Source of the DNA: an uncultured Negativicutes bacterium
Lineage (GTDB): Bacteria > Bacillota > Negativicutes > Acidaminococcales > Acidaminococcaceae
Length of the DNA: 7,365 bases
Assembly (NCBI GenBank): GCA_937926555.1
Contig: CALAZX010000074.1
Coordinates: 1 to 7,365 of the forward strand
Direction of reading: 5' to 3'
Below the pieces are notes generated by a model. The model was not told where the DNA came from, ran no database searches, and was given only the letters and a program-made list of their open reading frames with translations. Each line of letters begins with the position of its first letter. The stretch's first letter is position 1. Both the position numbers and the translations under genes were made by a program. Positions 1 to 6,438 of this stretch are shown here, in pieces.

Positions 1-597
1 CTCTTCCGTCCCGGGCTCCGGAGCCTCCGCCCCGTCCTCCGCTTCCAGCAGGGAGATCTGCTCGGGCCGGTTCTGCAGGTCCTCCACCAGAATCTCCGGC
101 ATGGGAGGGAGCTCCTCCAGGGACCGGATGCCGAAGGTCTCCAGGAACCGTGCCGTGGTGCCGTAGAGGATGGGTCGTCCCACCGTCTCCTTGCGGCCCG
201 CTTCCACCCCCAGGTCCCATACCACCAGGGTGGACAGGACCCCGACGATTTTACCGCCGCGGATGGCCTCGATCTCGGCTTTCGTCACCGGCTGGTGGAA
301 AGCCACGATGGCCACGGTCTCCATGGCCGCGGTGGTGAGCCGCAGCTCCTGGGTTTCCGCCAGCTGCATCACCGTCTCGTGATGACAGGGCTTGGTGGCC
401 AGCTGGAAGCCGTCCGCCACCTCCCGGAGGACGATGCCCCGGCTTTCCTGGTTGCAGGCCTCCTTCAGCCGTGTCAGGAGCTCCCAGACCTGGGGTTTCT
501 CCAGGCCCAGCACCCCCGCCAGCTGCGGGACGCCGATGGGGTCCCCGGAAGCGAACAGCACCGCCTCCAGCTCACCCAGTTTACGTTCCAAGAGCAT
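1..597 (-). CDS. scpB: Segregation and condensation protein B (ScpB), 3' end outside window
   Basis: ScpB is the dimeric winged-helix (kite) subunit of the SMC-ScpA-ScpB condensin. It binds the ScpA kleisin linker and supports chromosome segregation in the nucleoid. The frame is open for 199 codons from ATG 597 to the window edge with no stop, so the C-terminus is missing; the family is usually about 180 to 200 residues, so little is probably lost. Residues 1-80 form the first winged helix. Residues 85-160 carry the family signatures: METVAIVAF (92-100), QPVTKAEIEAIRG (102-114), GRPILYGTT (140-148) and FLETFGIRSLEELP (151-164). The tail after 183 is acidic and low-complexity, as in many homologues. 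The start overlaps the end of scpA by 17 bp in another frame and is preceded by GGAGGGG (604-610) at 6 nt spacing, so translational coupling is likely. Identification is from motif recall, not a search. Confidence 0.95.
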   Translation of the reverse strand, partial: MLLERKLGELEAVLFASGDPIGVPQLAGVLGLEKPQVWELLTRLKEACNQESRGIVLREVADGFQLATKPCHHETVMQLAETQELRLTTAAMETVAIVAFHQPVTKAEIEAIRGGKIVGVLSTLVVWDLGVEAGRKETVGRPILYGTTARFLETFGIRSLEELPPMPEILVEDLQNRPEQISLLEAEDGAEAPEPGTEE

Positions 598-1315
598 CCT
601 GCTCCCCTCCCTGTCTCAAAAATAGATAGATCGGCGCGAAGGCCTCGCTCTGGCTGATGCGCACCACACGCAGCCGCAGCAGCTCCAGCACCGCCAGGAA
701 CGACGCCACCTGCTCGGTGGCCGTCCCCGTGGTGACGAAGGCTTTGCTGAACTCCACCCCTTCCGGGAATTTCTCCAGCCGCAGCACGATCTCTTTCATC
801 TTGTTGCCCACGTCGTATTCCTGCCGCTCCACGATGGCCACCTGGGGCTCCGGCTCCGGAGTCACCACATGGATCAGCGCGTCCAGCAGCCTTGCCGCCG
901 GATAGTGCCGCAGTTTCTGCAACGCGGTCCCGGTGAAAAGATTGGGCCGGGTGTGATAACGGGACGCCCGGTCCAGCATGTTCTCCATCTCCGCCGCCAC
1001 GGTCTTGATCTTCCGGTATTCCACCAGCATCCGGACCAGGGTCTCGCGGGGATCCTCCTCCTCCTCGTCCCCCTCACGGGGCAGCTTGGGGAGCAGCATC
1101 CTGGACTTGATCTGCAGCAGCATGGCCGCCATTACCAGGAACTGGCTGGCACGCTCCAGATCGGGCTCGTCCAGAGAATGGAGATAGTCGATATACTGTT
1201 CGGTGATGGAGACGATGGGGATGTCGTAGATATCCACCTTGTTCTTCTCGATGAGATGGAGCAGCAGGTCCAGAGGACCTTCAAACTTCTCCAGCTTCAT
1301 TATGGGTTCCGGCAT
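581..1315 (-). CDS. scpA: Segregation and condensation protein A (ScpA), kleisin
   Basis: ScpA (244 aa, usual length) is the kleisin subunit that bridges the two SMC heads and recruits ScpB to form the bacterial condensin ring. The N-terminal helical domain (about residues 1-95) begins with the family hallmark KLEKFEGPLDLLLHLIEKNK (7-26), followed by DIYDIPIVSITEQYIDYL and the helix ASQFLVMAAMLLQIKSRMLLP. An acidic, probably disordered linker (EGDEEEEDP) follows. The C-terminal winged helix (about 170-240) has the expected FLAVLELLRL and ends in APIYLFL. ATG 1315 is chosen because GAGGA lies 5 nt upstream and a stronger AGGAGG lies further upstream; the internal Met6 has no comparable site. 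It lies 162 bp downstream of trpS and overlaps scpB by 17 bp, so scpA and scpB are almost certainly cotranscribed. Confidence 0.97.
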   Translation of the reverse strand: MPEPIMKLEKFEGPLDLLLHLIEKNKVDIYDIPIVSITEQYIDYLHSLDEPDLERASQFLVMAAMLLQIKSRMLLPKLPREGDEEEEDPRETLVRMLVEYRKIKTVAAEMENMLDRASRYHTRPNLFTGTALQKLRHYPAARLLDALIHVVTPEPEPQVAIVERQEYDVGNKMKEIVLRLEKFPEGVEFSKAFVTTGTATEQVASFLAVLELLRLRVVRISQSEAFAPIYLFLRQGGEQDALGT

Positions 1316-1477
1316 AAAAGTCCTCTCTCCTCCTTCTCTCTCATCATTTCATCACCGTCGTGTTGTCATTGTGACGTCTTTCCTATGGCTTACCGGCATC
1401 GGAACCGCCCTTTTCAAGGCATCACCGCGGTCCGCCGCTTTCCGCTCAGGCGGTCTTCCGGCCGCCGCTTCCGCGGA
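1316..1477. other. trpS-scpA intergenic spacer with GC-rich repeats
   Basis: The 162-bp spacer has no supported gene. Its trpS-proximal third (1425-1476) is very GC-rich. It is bounded by two copies of CCGCGG (1425-1430, 1471-1476), contains CCGCCGCTT twice (1432-1440, 1462-1470), and has a short dyad GGCGG/CCGCC (1449-1453, 1462-1466; 8-nt loop). No T-run follows the dyad on the minus strand, so it is not a standard intrinsic terminator; it could attenuate or stabilise the trpS transcript. The scpA-proximal part is purine-rich on the transcribed strand and supplies the scpA ribosome binding site. I see no convincing promoter. Confidence 0.5.
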
Positions 1478-2473
1478 TCAGTAGCTCAGGTTCATGGCGT
1501 CCTTGATCTCCGCCATGTTCTTCTCGGCGATGACCTGGGCGCGTTTGGCGCCGTGCTCCAGCACCTCTTTGATGTAGCCGGGTTTCTTCTCCAGCTCCAG
1601 GCGTTTGGCGTAGATGCCGCTGAGCAGGGCTTCCATCTTCTGGTACAGGCATTTCTTGCACTGCATGCAACCGATCTCGCCGGCACGGCACTTCATCTCG
1701 ATCTCCGGAGCCTCCTCCTCGTTGAAGACTTTCTGGAACTCGTAGACGATGCAGACTTCCGGATGGCCGGGGGCTGTCTTCTTGATACGGGCCGGGTCGG
1801 TCTTCATCATGCGCACACGCTCCCACAGCTCTTCCGGAGAAGCGCCGAAGGGGATGGTGTTGCCGTAGGATTTGCTCATCTTGCGGCCGTCGATGCCCGG
1901 CAGCACTTTGGCCTTGGAGTACAGGGCCTGGGGTTCCGGGAAGATCTGGCAGTTGTACAGCTGGTGGAAACGGCGCACCATCTCCCGGGCCAGCTCCAGA
2001 TGGGGAGCCTGGTCCTCGCCTACCGGCACGAAACCGGCCTTGTAGAGGATGATGTCACCGGTCATCAGCACCGGGTAGCCCAGGAAGCCGTAGGTGTGCA
2101 TGTCCTTGCCCTGGCTGCCCAGGTTGACGATCTTGTCTTTGTAGGTGGGAACGCGTTCCAACCAGGATAAAGGAGTGTTCATACCCAGCAGCAGCGCCAG
2201 CTCGGCGTGCTCCTTCACATGGGACTGCACGAAGATGATGTTCTTTTCCGGATCCAGCCCGGCGCTCAGCCAGTCGATGGCCATCTGATGGATGTTGTCC
2301 TGCAGTTTGGACGTGTCGTCGTACGAGCTGGTCAGGGAATGCAGATCCGCGATAGAGAAGATGCAATCATATTCGTCCTGCAGACGGATCCAGTTCTCCA
2401 GCGCCCCCATATAGTTGCCGAGATGAAAGCGGCCGGAAGGCTGCATGGCACTGAAAATTACACCTTTTGACAT
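1478..2473 (-). CDS. trpS: Tryptophanyl-tRNA synthetase with probable [4Fe-4S] site
   Basis: This class Ic synthetase (331 aa, normal length) charges tRNA-Trp in the cytosol. The Rossmann fold carries the HIGH-equivalent HLGN (17-20) after AMQPSGRF, GEDQ (152-155) for substrate binding, and the KMSKS loop exactly as KMSKS (198-202). After the catalytic core come five cysteines: C241, then C262, C269, C272 and C275, giving C-x20-C-x6-C-x2-C plus one more C. From family knowledge, Thermotoga maritima TrpRS binds a [4Fe-4S] cluster near the anticodon-binding region through C-x22-C-x6-C-x2-C, so a cluster is inferred here. ATG 2473 is supported by AAGGAG (2483-2488) at 9 nt. Only 42 bp separate it from the upstream protease gene, with no room for a T-box leader, so expression probably depends on that gene's promoter. 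Confidence 0.98.
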   Translation of the reverse strand: MSKGVIFSAMQPSGRFHLGNYMGALENWIRLQDEYDCIFSIADLHSLTSSYDDTSKLQDNIHQMAIDWLSAGLDPEKNIIFVQSHVKEHAELALLLGMNTPLSWLERVPTYKDKIVNLGSQGKDMHTYGFLGYPVLMTGDIILYKAGFVPVGEDQAPHLELAREMVRRFHQLYNCQIFPEPQALYSKAKVLPGIDGRKMSKSYGNTIPFGASPEELWERVRMMKTDPARIKKTAPGHPEVCIVYEFQKVFNEEEAPEIEMKCRAGEIGCMQCKKCLYQKMEALLSGIYAKRLELEKKPGYIKEVLEHGAKRAQVIAEKNMAEIKDAMNLSY

Positions 2474-2515
2474 AATAAACCACTCCTTAGATATTAGAAA
2501 TTATTGATTATCACC

Positions 2516-3145
2516 TTAAAAAAGGAAGAAAACAAGACTGACCACCTTCTGGCAGAGCCCTACATAGGCGGATGCCAGCGGTGTGATGATGCTGTTGATG
2601 ACACCGCTGAAAATCAGCGCCATCAGCACGAAAAAGCCGTAACGGCCGATAAACTCCTCATACTTGTACATCATCTCGTAGGACATGAACTGCTCCAGGA
2701 TCTTGGAGCCGTCCAGGGGCGGTACGGGAATCAGGTTGAAGAAAGCGAACCACACGTTGTACATCATCAGCCAGAACAGGAAGTCATACATTCCCGAAGA
2801 GGCGATGCCCAGCCGGCCCACCAGGACCATGAGCAGGACCGCCATGAAGCACAGGAACAGGTTGGCTCCCGGTCCGGCGAAGGACACTTTCAGCATCCCC
2901 TGCCGGTAGTTGCGGAAATAACGGGGATCGATGCCCACCGGTTTGGCCCAGCCGAAACCGCAGAGCACCAGCATCAGCGTGCCCAGGATATCCAGATGTA
3001 CCAACGGGTTCACGCTGAGCCGGCCCATGGCCCGAGGCGTGGGGTCTCCCATGCTGTCGGCTGCCAGGGCGTGGGCATATTCATGAAACGTCAGAGCGAT
3101 CAGCAGGGCGGGTACCCTGAAGATCATCGTTGAGAAATCGAGCAT
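2516..3145 (-). CDS. Site-2 protease family membrane zinc metalloprotease (peptidase M50)
   Basis: This is a short integral-membrane zinc protease (209 aa) of the M50B type found in Firmicutes (YwhC-like). The HExxH zinc motif is HEYAH (21-25), placed inside the first hydrophobic helix. NPLVHLD (46-52) follows the amphipathic region. GPGAN (91-95) opens the central membrane helices, and NLIPVPPLDG (137-146) provides the third zinc ligand, Asp145. Four to five hydrophobic segments are visible, about 7-27, 52-64, 92-112, 120-140 and 170-205. There is no PDZ domain, so it is not RseP or SpoIVFB-like in layout, and its natural substrate is unknown. ATG 3145 has a strong GGAGG (3151-3155) at 5 nt. 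It is the first gene of a probable M50-trpS-scpA-scpB operon; a functional link to those genes is not evident from sequence. Confidence 0.93.
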   Translation of the reverse strand: MLDFSTMIFRVPALLIALTFHEYAHALAADSMGDPTPRAMGRLSVNPLVHLDILGTLMLVLCGFGWAKPVGIDPRYFRNYRQGMLKVSFAGPGANLFLCFMAVLLMVLVGRLGIASSGMYDFLFWLMMYNVWFAFFNLIPVPPLDGSKILEQFMSYEMMYKYEEFIGRYGFFVLMALIFSGVINSIITPLASAYVGLCQKVVSLVFFLF

Positions 3146-3150
3146 AATTA

Positions 3151-3205
3151 CCTCCAGATTATAAAGATACCTTTATATTATACATTATTTCAGGCAAAAA
3201 GTGAA
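3151..3205 (-). promoter_or_regulatory. Candidate sigma-A promoter and RBS for the M50-trpS-scpAB cluster
   Basis: A perfect -10 hexamer TATAAT lies at 3177-3182 on the minus strand. With a 17-bp spacer the -35 position (3200-3205) reads TTCACT, a weak match. Transcription would begin near 3170, giving a leader of about 25 nt that contains the GGAGG ribosome binding site (3151-3155). A second TATAAT at 3158-3163 has no -35 match and sits only 12 bp from the start codon, so it is probably chance in AT-rich DNA. Confidence 0.5.
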
Positions 3206-3420
3206 TTGAGGTTACCCTTCTTTCCCCCTCCAACTGTGAACTTTTGCGGACTTTCGGCGCAATTCCGCCGGATCCGCTCCCGGCCGCCGTGAAAACCTTC
3301 CCGGAGAGACACCGCTTCACAAAGAAAACTGTCCACTCCCCTTCTGTGGAAGACGGCGCCGATTTCCGCCGCATCTCTTCCCCGCCCCCTCCTCAAGAAA
3401 GAAAACAGGCCGTCCTCTTC

Positions 3421-3470
3421 CGAAAAAAAGAACGCTGCGCCGGGACATCTCTGTCACATCGGCACAGCGT
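3421..3470 (-). terminator. Intrinsic terminator downstream of guaB
   Basis: On the minus strand an 11-bp stem is formed by 3460-3470 and 3432-3442 (ACGCTGTGCCG with CGGCGCAGCGT). It has one U-G wobble, and the loop can fold further through GACA/TGTC. The stem is followed at once by TCTTTTTTT (3423-3431). It lies about 40 bp past the guaB stop and is a textbook Rho-independent terminator, so it separates guaB from the M50-trpS-scp cluster. Confidence 0.93.
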
Positions 3471-3511
3471 CAGATTCTATATGATTTTCTCAGTGGAAAT
3501 ACAGCGGCAGA

Positions 3512-4981
3512 TCAATCGTGGGTGTAGTTGGGAGCCTCTTTGGTGATGATGATGTCGTGGGGATGGCTCTCGCGGAGACCAGCGCCGCTCATCTTCACGA
3601 ACTGGGTGTTCTCGATCATCTCTTGGATGTTGTGGGCACCCACATAGCCCATGCCTGCGCGGAGACCGCCTACCAGCTGGTAGAGGGTTGCGGCTGCGGA
3701 GCCTTTGAAAGGAACGCGGCCTTCAATGCCTTCCGGAACCAGTTTGTCGGCAGTGGCCACATCGCCCTGGAAGTAACGGTCCTTGGAGCCCTTCTGCATA
3801 GCGCCCAGAGAGCCCATGCCGCGGTATACTTTGTAGGAACGGCCCTGGTACAGGATCTTCTCGCCGGGAGCTTCCTCGGTGCCTGCCAGCAGACCGCCGA
3901 TCATGACAACGTTGGCGCCGGCGCCGATAGCCTTGGCGATATCACCGGAGAATTTCACACCGCCGTCGGCGATGATGGGAATACCGTGTTTCTGTGCCAC
4001 AGCTGCGCAGTCGTTCACAGCGGTGATCTGGGGAACGCCGATACCTGCGACCACGCGGGTGGTGCAGATGGAGCCGGGTCCGATACCTACTTTGACAGCG
4101 TCAACGCCGCACTCGATCAGCGCTTCGGTAGCGGCTGCGGTAGCCACGTTGCCGGCGATGATGTTCAGTTTCGGGAAAGCGGCGCGCAATTTCTTCACCG
4201 CTTCCAGCACGCCTTTGGAATGGCCGTGGGCGGTGTCGATAACCAGTACGTCAACATGTGCGTTCACCAGTGCGGTGGCGCGGTCCAGCATGTCCGGGCC
4301 TACGCCTACAGCGGCGCCTACGCGGAGACGGCCGTCGGAGTCTTTGCAGGAGTTGGGGTACAGTTTCGCTTTCTCGATGTCGCTGATGGTGATCAGGCCT
4401 TTCAGGATGCCTGCCTCGTCAACCAGCGGCAGTTTCTCGATGCGGTGCTCGGCCAGGATGGCTTTGGCCTCCTCCAGGGAGGTGCCTACCGGTGCGGTGA
4501 CCAGGGTCTCGGAAATCATGCTGTCCTTGATCAGGCGTTTCATGTCGTTCTCGAAACGCAGGTCGCGGTTGGTGATGATGCCAACCAGCTTGCCTTCTTT
4601 ATCGCAGATGGGAACGCCGGAGATGTTGTAGTGCTCCATCATGTTCATGGCGTCGCCCACCATGTTCTCGGGATGCAGGAACAGCGGATCCACGATAACG
4701 CCGTGCTCGCTGCGTTTTACCTTCTCTACTTCAGCAGCCTGCTCCTCGATGGTCAGGTTCTTGTGGATGATACCCAGACCGCCTGCGCGGGCGATGGCGA
4801 TCGCCATGCCGGACTCGGTCACAGTATCCATGCCGGAGCTGATCAGAGGGATGTTCAGCTTGATATCCTTGGTCAGGTAGGTGGTCACGTCCACGTCACG
4901 GGGCAGCACGTCGGAAGCCGCCGGAACTAACAGTACATCATCAAAAGTCAAACCTTCTTTTACGAACTTGTCTTCACGCAT
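3512..4981 (-). CDS. guaB: Inosine-5'-monophosphate dehydrogenase
   Basis: IMP dehydrogenase oxidises IMP to XMP with NAD+, the committed and rate-limiting step of guanine nucleotide synthesis in the cytosol. The protein is full length (489 aa). The N-terminal barrel segment contains LTFDDVLLVP (11-20) and SSGMDTVTES (48-57). Two CBS domains occupy about 96-210, the site of adenine/guanine nucleotide regulation in the family. The catalytic loop is GPGSICTTR (301-309), with nucleophile Cys306. ADGG (338-341), YRGMGSLGAM (386-395), the flap residues Arg402-Tyr403 and VPEGIEGRVP (415-424) are all present, so the enzyme should be active. ATG 4981 begins the conserved MREDKF-x3-GLTFDDV start and has AAAGGA about 9-10 nt upstream. 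It stands as a single gene with its own candidate promoter and a strong terminator. The large open frame on the opposite strand is a shadow. Confidence 0.99.
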   Translation of the reverse strand: MREDKFVKEGLTFDDVLLVPAASDVLPRDVDVTTYLTKDIKLNIPLISSGMDTVTESGMAIAIARAGGLGIIHKNLTIEEQAAEVEKVKRSEHGVIVDPLFLHPENMVGDAMNMMEHYNISGVPICDKEGKLVGIITNRDLRFENDMKRLIKDSMISETLVTAPVGTSLEEAKAILAEHRIEKLPLVDEAGILKGLITISDIEKAKLYPNSCKDSDGRLRVGAAVGVGPDMLDRATALVNAHVDVLVIDTAHGHSKGVLEAVKKLRAAFPKLNIIAGNVATAAATEALIECGVDAVKVGIGPGSICTTRVVAGIGVPQITAVNDCAAVAQKHGIPIIADGGVKFSGDIAKAIGAGANVVMIGGLLAGTEEAPGEKILYQGRSYKVYRGMGSLGAMQKGSKDRYFQGDVATADKLVPEGIEGRVPFKGSAAATLYQLVGGLRAGMGYVGAHNIQEMIENTQFVKMSGAGLRESHPHDIIITKEAPNYTHD

Positions 4982-5060
4982 GTCTCTAATTCCTTTCCTT
5001 TTCTTTTTTCCCTTGTTGCTTTTTCTCTTCTCTTTTTACCTTGTCTTGCCTTGTTTTTTC
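4982..5060 (-). promoter_or_regulatory. Uracil-depleted, purine-rich guaB mRNA leader
   Basis: On the transcribed strand, 64 of the 70 bases at 4991-5060 are purines and only one is U. The motif ACAAGG recurs three times (complements at 5011-5016, 5039-5044 and 5049-5054). The guaB ribosome binding site lies at the end of this tract. Such a leader should be nearly unstructured, keeping the start region open for ribosomes. A sequence-specific regulatory role is only a possibility. Confidence 0.5.
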
Positions 5061-5089
5061 CACTTGATGCTTTAGAAAATATTTTTACT

Positions 5090-5118
5090 AGTATACTCCT
5101 CAAAAACAAGAAAAGCAA
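5090..5118 (-). promoter_or_regulatory. Candidate guaB promoter
   Basis: The minus strand has TATACT (5090-5095) as -10 and TTGCTT (5113-5118) as -35, with a 17-bp spacer. An overlapping alternative is TTGAGG with a 16-bp spacer to TATTTT a little further downstream. Either would start the guaB transcript roughly 80 to 100 nt before the start codon. Both are partial matches in AT-rich DNA, so the exact start is uncertain. Confidence 0.45.
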
Positions 5119-5120
5119 GT

Positions 5121-5148
5121 ACATTTTGTAAAATATGGTACAAAATGT
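5121..5148. promoter_or_regulatory. Perfect inverted repeat abutting the guaB promoter (operator-like)
   Basis: The arms ACATTTTGTA (5121-5130) and TACAAAATGT (5139-5148) are perfect inverted copies separated by 8 bp. The repeat ends 2 bp from the proposed -35 of guaB. Its size and placement suit a dimeric regulator, but I cannot name one. In RNA it could instead fold as a low-GC hairpin followed by a T-rich stretch on the minus strand, so a weak terminator for the upstream gene is the alternative. Confidence 0.5.
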
Positions 5149-5196
5149 GCCTGCTTTCCGCTTATTTTTCAGTTTTGACCACAAATTATGGTGTAT

Positions 5197-5244
5197 GCGG
5201 CATCTGAGACGCCGAAAATCCGTCCCGCCGGGACATGATGCCGC
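5197..5244. repeat. Nested GC-rich dyad downstream of the phosphoesterase gene
   Basis: GCGGCATC (5197-5204) and GATGCCGC (5237-5244) form a perfect 8-bp outer stem. Inside it, GTCCC (5222-5226) pairs with GGGAC (5230-5234) around a 3-nt loop. A second inner pairing, GACG (5208-5211) with CGTC (5221-5224), would exclude the first. It lies about 50 bp past the phosphoesterase stop. It may be the 3' boundary of the codY transcript, but it lacks a T-run on either strand. Confidence 0.5.
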
Positions 5245-5296
5245 GGAGAAATCACATCGCTGAATCCTCCCAAAAAGTCATACCGGAAATTCCGCA

Positions 5297-6421
5297 TCAC
5301 CTGATAGTGATCACCACAATCTCCGGCCGGCTGCCGATTCGCACCGGCGCGCCCCAGAGGCCGAAACCGCAGGAGACCACCGCCAGCATGTCCCCCACCC
5401 GGGCGGTGCCGTAATCCAGCCGGTAGAGGCTGCGGGGCACCAGGTTCAGCGGCGCCATCTGGCCGCCATGGGTGTGGCCCGCCAGATAGAGGTCGTAACC
5501 CGCTGCCGCCGCCCGGTCCGGATTCCAGGGCTGGTGTTCCATGAGGATCCGTATCCGGCTGCCGGGATGCTCTGCCGCCAGCTCCTCCAGATGGGGGTTC
5601 TTCCGCTCGGTGGCGTAATCCTCCAGGCCCGCCAGCAGGATACCTTCCGGCAGCTCCACCGCCTCGTCCACCAGGAAGCGGATGCCCACACGGGAGAACA
5701 TCTCCATCTCCCGGGGTACCGCCCCGGTATAGTGGTCGTGGTTGCCGGGCACCGCGTAGACGCCCCAGCGGCTCTCCAGGTCTTTCAAGGGAAGGTGGCT
5801 CCCTTCCCGCAGGGGGTAGACCAGGCTGCTGTCCAGCAGGTCGCCGCCGAAGAGCACCACATCAGGGTGCTCCCGATTCACCAGCTCCACCAGCTCACGG
5901 GAGGTGGCGCTGCCGTAGAGGCTTCCCAGATGGAGGTCCGTCACCAGCACCGCCGTCACCGGCCGGGAGCCATGCCTGCCTGTGTCCAGCGTCACCCGCC
6001 GGACCACAGGATGGGCCGCCTGCCAGGCGCCGTAACAGATGATCAGCGCCACCGCCAGGGCTCCCGCCCGCAGGTAGAGAGGTTCCGCCGCGGCCAGCCA
6101 GCCGCCGGGGAAGAGCTTTCCTCCCAGCCGCAGCAGGAGCCAGCCTGCCGCCACATAGAGTGAGTAATGGAAAAACGCCAGCCAGTATCCCGTCACATAG
6201 GAGAGCGCCCGCAATGCCGGCATGGGCAGAGGCAGCCGGGGTCCCCATATCTCCAGGGCCAGAAAAAGCAGCGGCAGGAGCACAAAGACTCCCGCCGCCC
6301 AGAAATGACCGGGCTGGCCGAAGCCCCTGCGGTACATCATCCAGTACCCCAGGGAGCCTGCCACCCCGATGACAGAGAATACCAGCAGTAACACTGTCCG
6401 TATCGTCTGCATTTTCATCAT
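5297..6421 (-). CDS. Membrane-anchored calcineurin-like metallophosphoesterase
   Basis: This 374-aa protein has an N-terminal membrane domain of four hydrophobic segments (about residues 7-29, 38-60, 74-98 and 118-136) and a C-terminal metallophosphoesterase domain (about 153-374). The domain has the complete two-metal set: TDLHLG (Asp162, His164), GGDLLD (Asp194), GNHDH (Asn227, His228), His296 in MEHQPW, and GHTHGG (His316, His318). It should therefore be catalytically active. It resembles the YkuE branch, whose substrates are mostly unknown; Chlamydia LpxG, a UDP-2,3-diacylglucosamine hydrolase, is a membrane-anchored relative. Start choice is uncertain. ATG 6421 has a weak G-rich site upstream; ATG 6439 overlaps the codY stop as TGATG and would add MRGGGQ. 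Longer readings into codY are artefacts. Either start implies translation coupled to codY. Confidence 0.9.
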   Translation of the reverse strand: MMKMQTIRTVLLLVFSVIGVAGSLGYWMMYRRGFGQPGHFWAAGVFVLLPLLFLALEIWGPRLPLPMPALRALSYVTGYWLAFFHYSLYVAAGWLLLRLGGKLFPGGWLAAAEPLYLRAGALAVALIICYGAWQAAHPVVRRVTLDTGRHGSRPVTAVLVTDLHLGSLYGSATSRELVELVNREHPDVVLFGGDLLDSSLVYPLREGSHLPLKDLESRWGVYAVPGNHDHYTGAVPREMEMFSRVGIRFLVDEAVELPEGILLAGLEDYATERKNPHLEELAAEHPGSRIRILMEHQPWNPDRAAAAGYDLYLAGHTHGGQMAPLNLVPRSLYRLDYGTARVGDMLAVVSCGFGLWGAPVRIGSRPEIVVITIR

Positions 6422-6438
6422 CTGTCCGCCGCCCCGCA

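Larger units (their letters stand above)
3146..3511. other. guaB-M50 intergenic region
   Basis: This 366-bp stretch separates the guaB stop from the M50 start. It contains the guaB terminator (3421-3470) and the candidate M50 promoter (3177-3205). The roughly 215 bp between them are purine-rich on the minus strand and contain only a small dyad CGGCG/CGCCG (3255-3259, 3266-3270) without a T-run. Short open frames exist on both strands, but none has a well-spaced ribosome binding site or a recognisable sequence. I see no riboswitch or tRNA there. Confidence 0.6.
4982..5296. other. Phosphoesterase-guaB intergenic region
   Basis: These 315 bp are sharply AT-rich compared with the flanking genes and contain no supported gene. 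In order of guaB transcription they hold a GC-rich nested dyad (5197-5244), a perfect AT-rich inverted repeat (5121-5148), a candidate promoter (5090-5118) and a purine-biased leader (4982 to about 5083). No guanine, PRPP or other riboswitch consensus that I know is recognisable. A weak CGGA/TCCG hairpin lies right after the phosphoesterase stop (about 5286-5296), with TTTTT nearby at 5275-5279. Confidence 0.6.

Noticed and set aside
869..2170. Long plus-strand open frame (433 codons) opposite scpA and trpS
   Set aside because: It spans two well-supported minus-strand genes and their spacer, has no family signature, and is explained by GC-rich codon use on the other strand.
2474..2515. T-box leader for trpS
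   Set aside because: The 42-bp gap is too short to hold a T-box or its terminator, and no T-box sequence is present in it.
2504..3133. Plus-strand open frame (209 codons) mirroring the M50 protease
   Set aside because: It is the complement of a gene with clear zinc-binding motifs; the His- and Gln-rich translation is typical of an antisense membrane-protein frame.
3159..3374. Minus-strand 71-codon open frame in the guaB-M50 spacer
   Set aside because: The nearest AGGAGG (3388-3393) is 13 nt away, too far. The frame runs through the candidate M50 promoter, and the sequence is unrecognisable and low-complexity. Not excluded as a small protein, but unsupported.
3518..4930. Long plus-strand open frame (470 codons) opposite guaB
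   Set aside because: It is fully antisense to an intact, motif-complete guaB. Its translation is rich in Gly, His, Val and Asp without any recognisable motif, as expected for the complement of GC-biased codons.
5121..5190. Purine riboswitch upstream of guaB
   Set aside because: A stretch resembling AATATGG occurs at 5132-5138, but on the plus strand, and the conserved P2/P3 loops and multi-stem core are absent.
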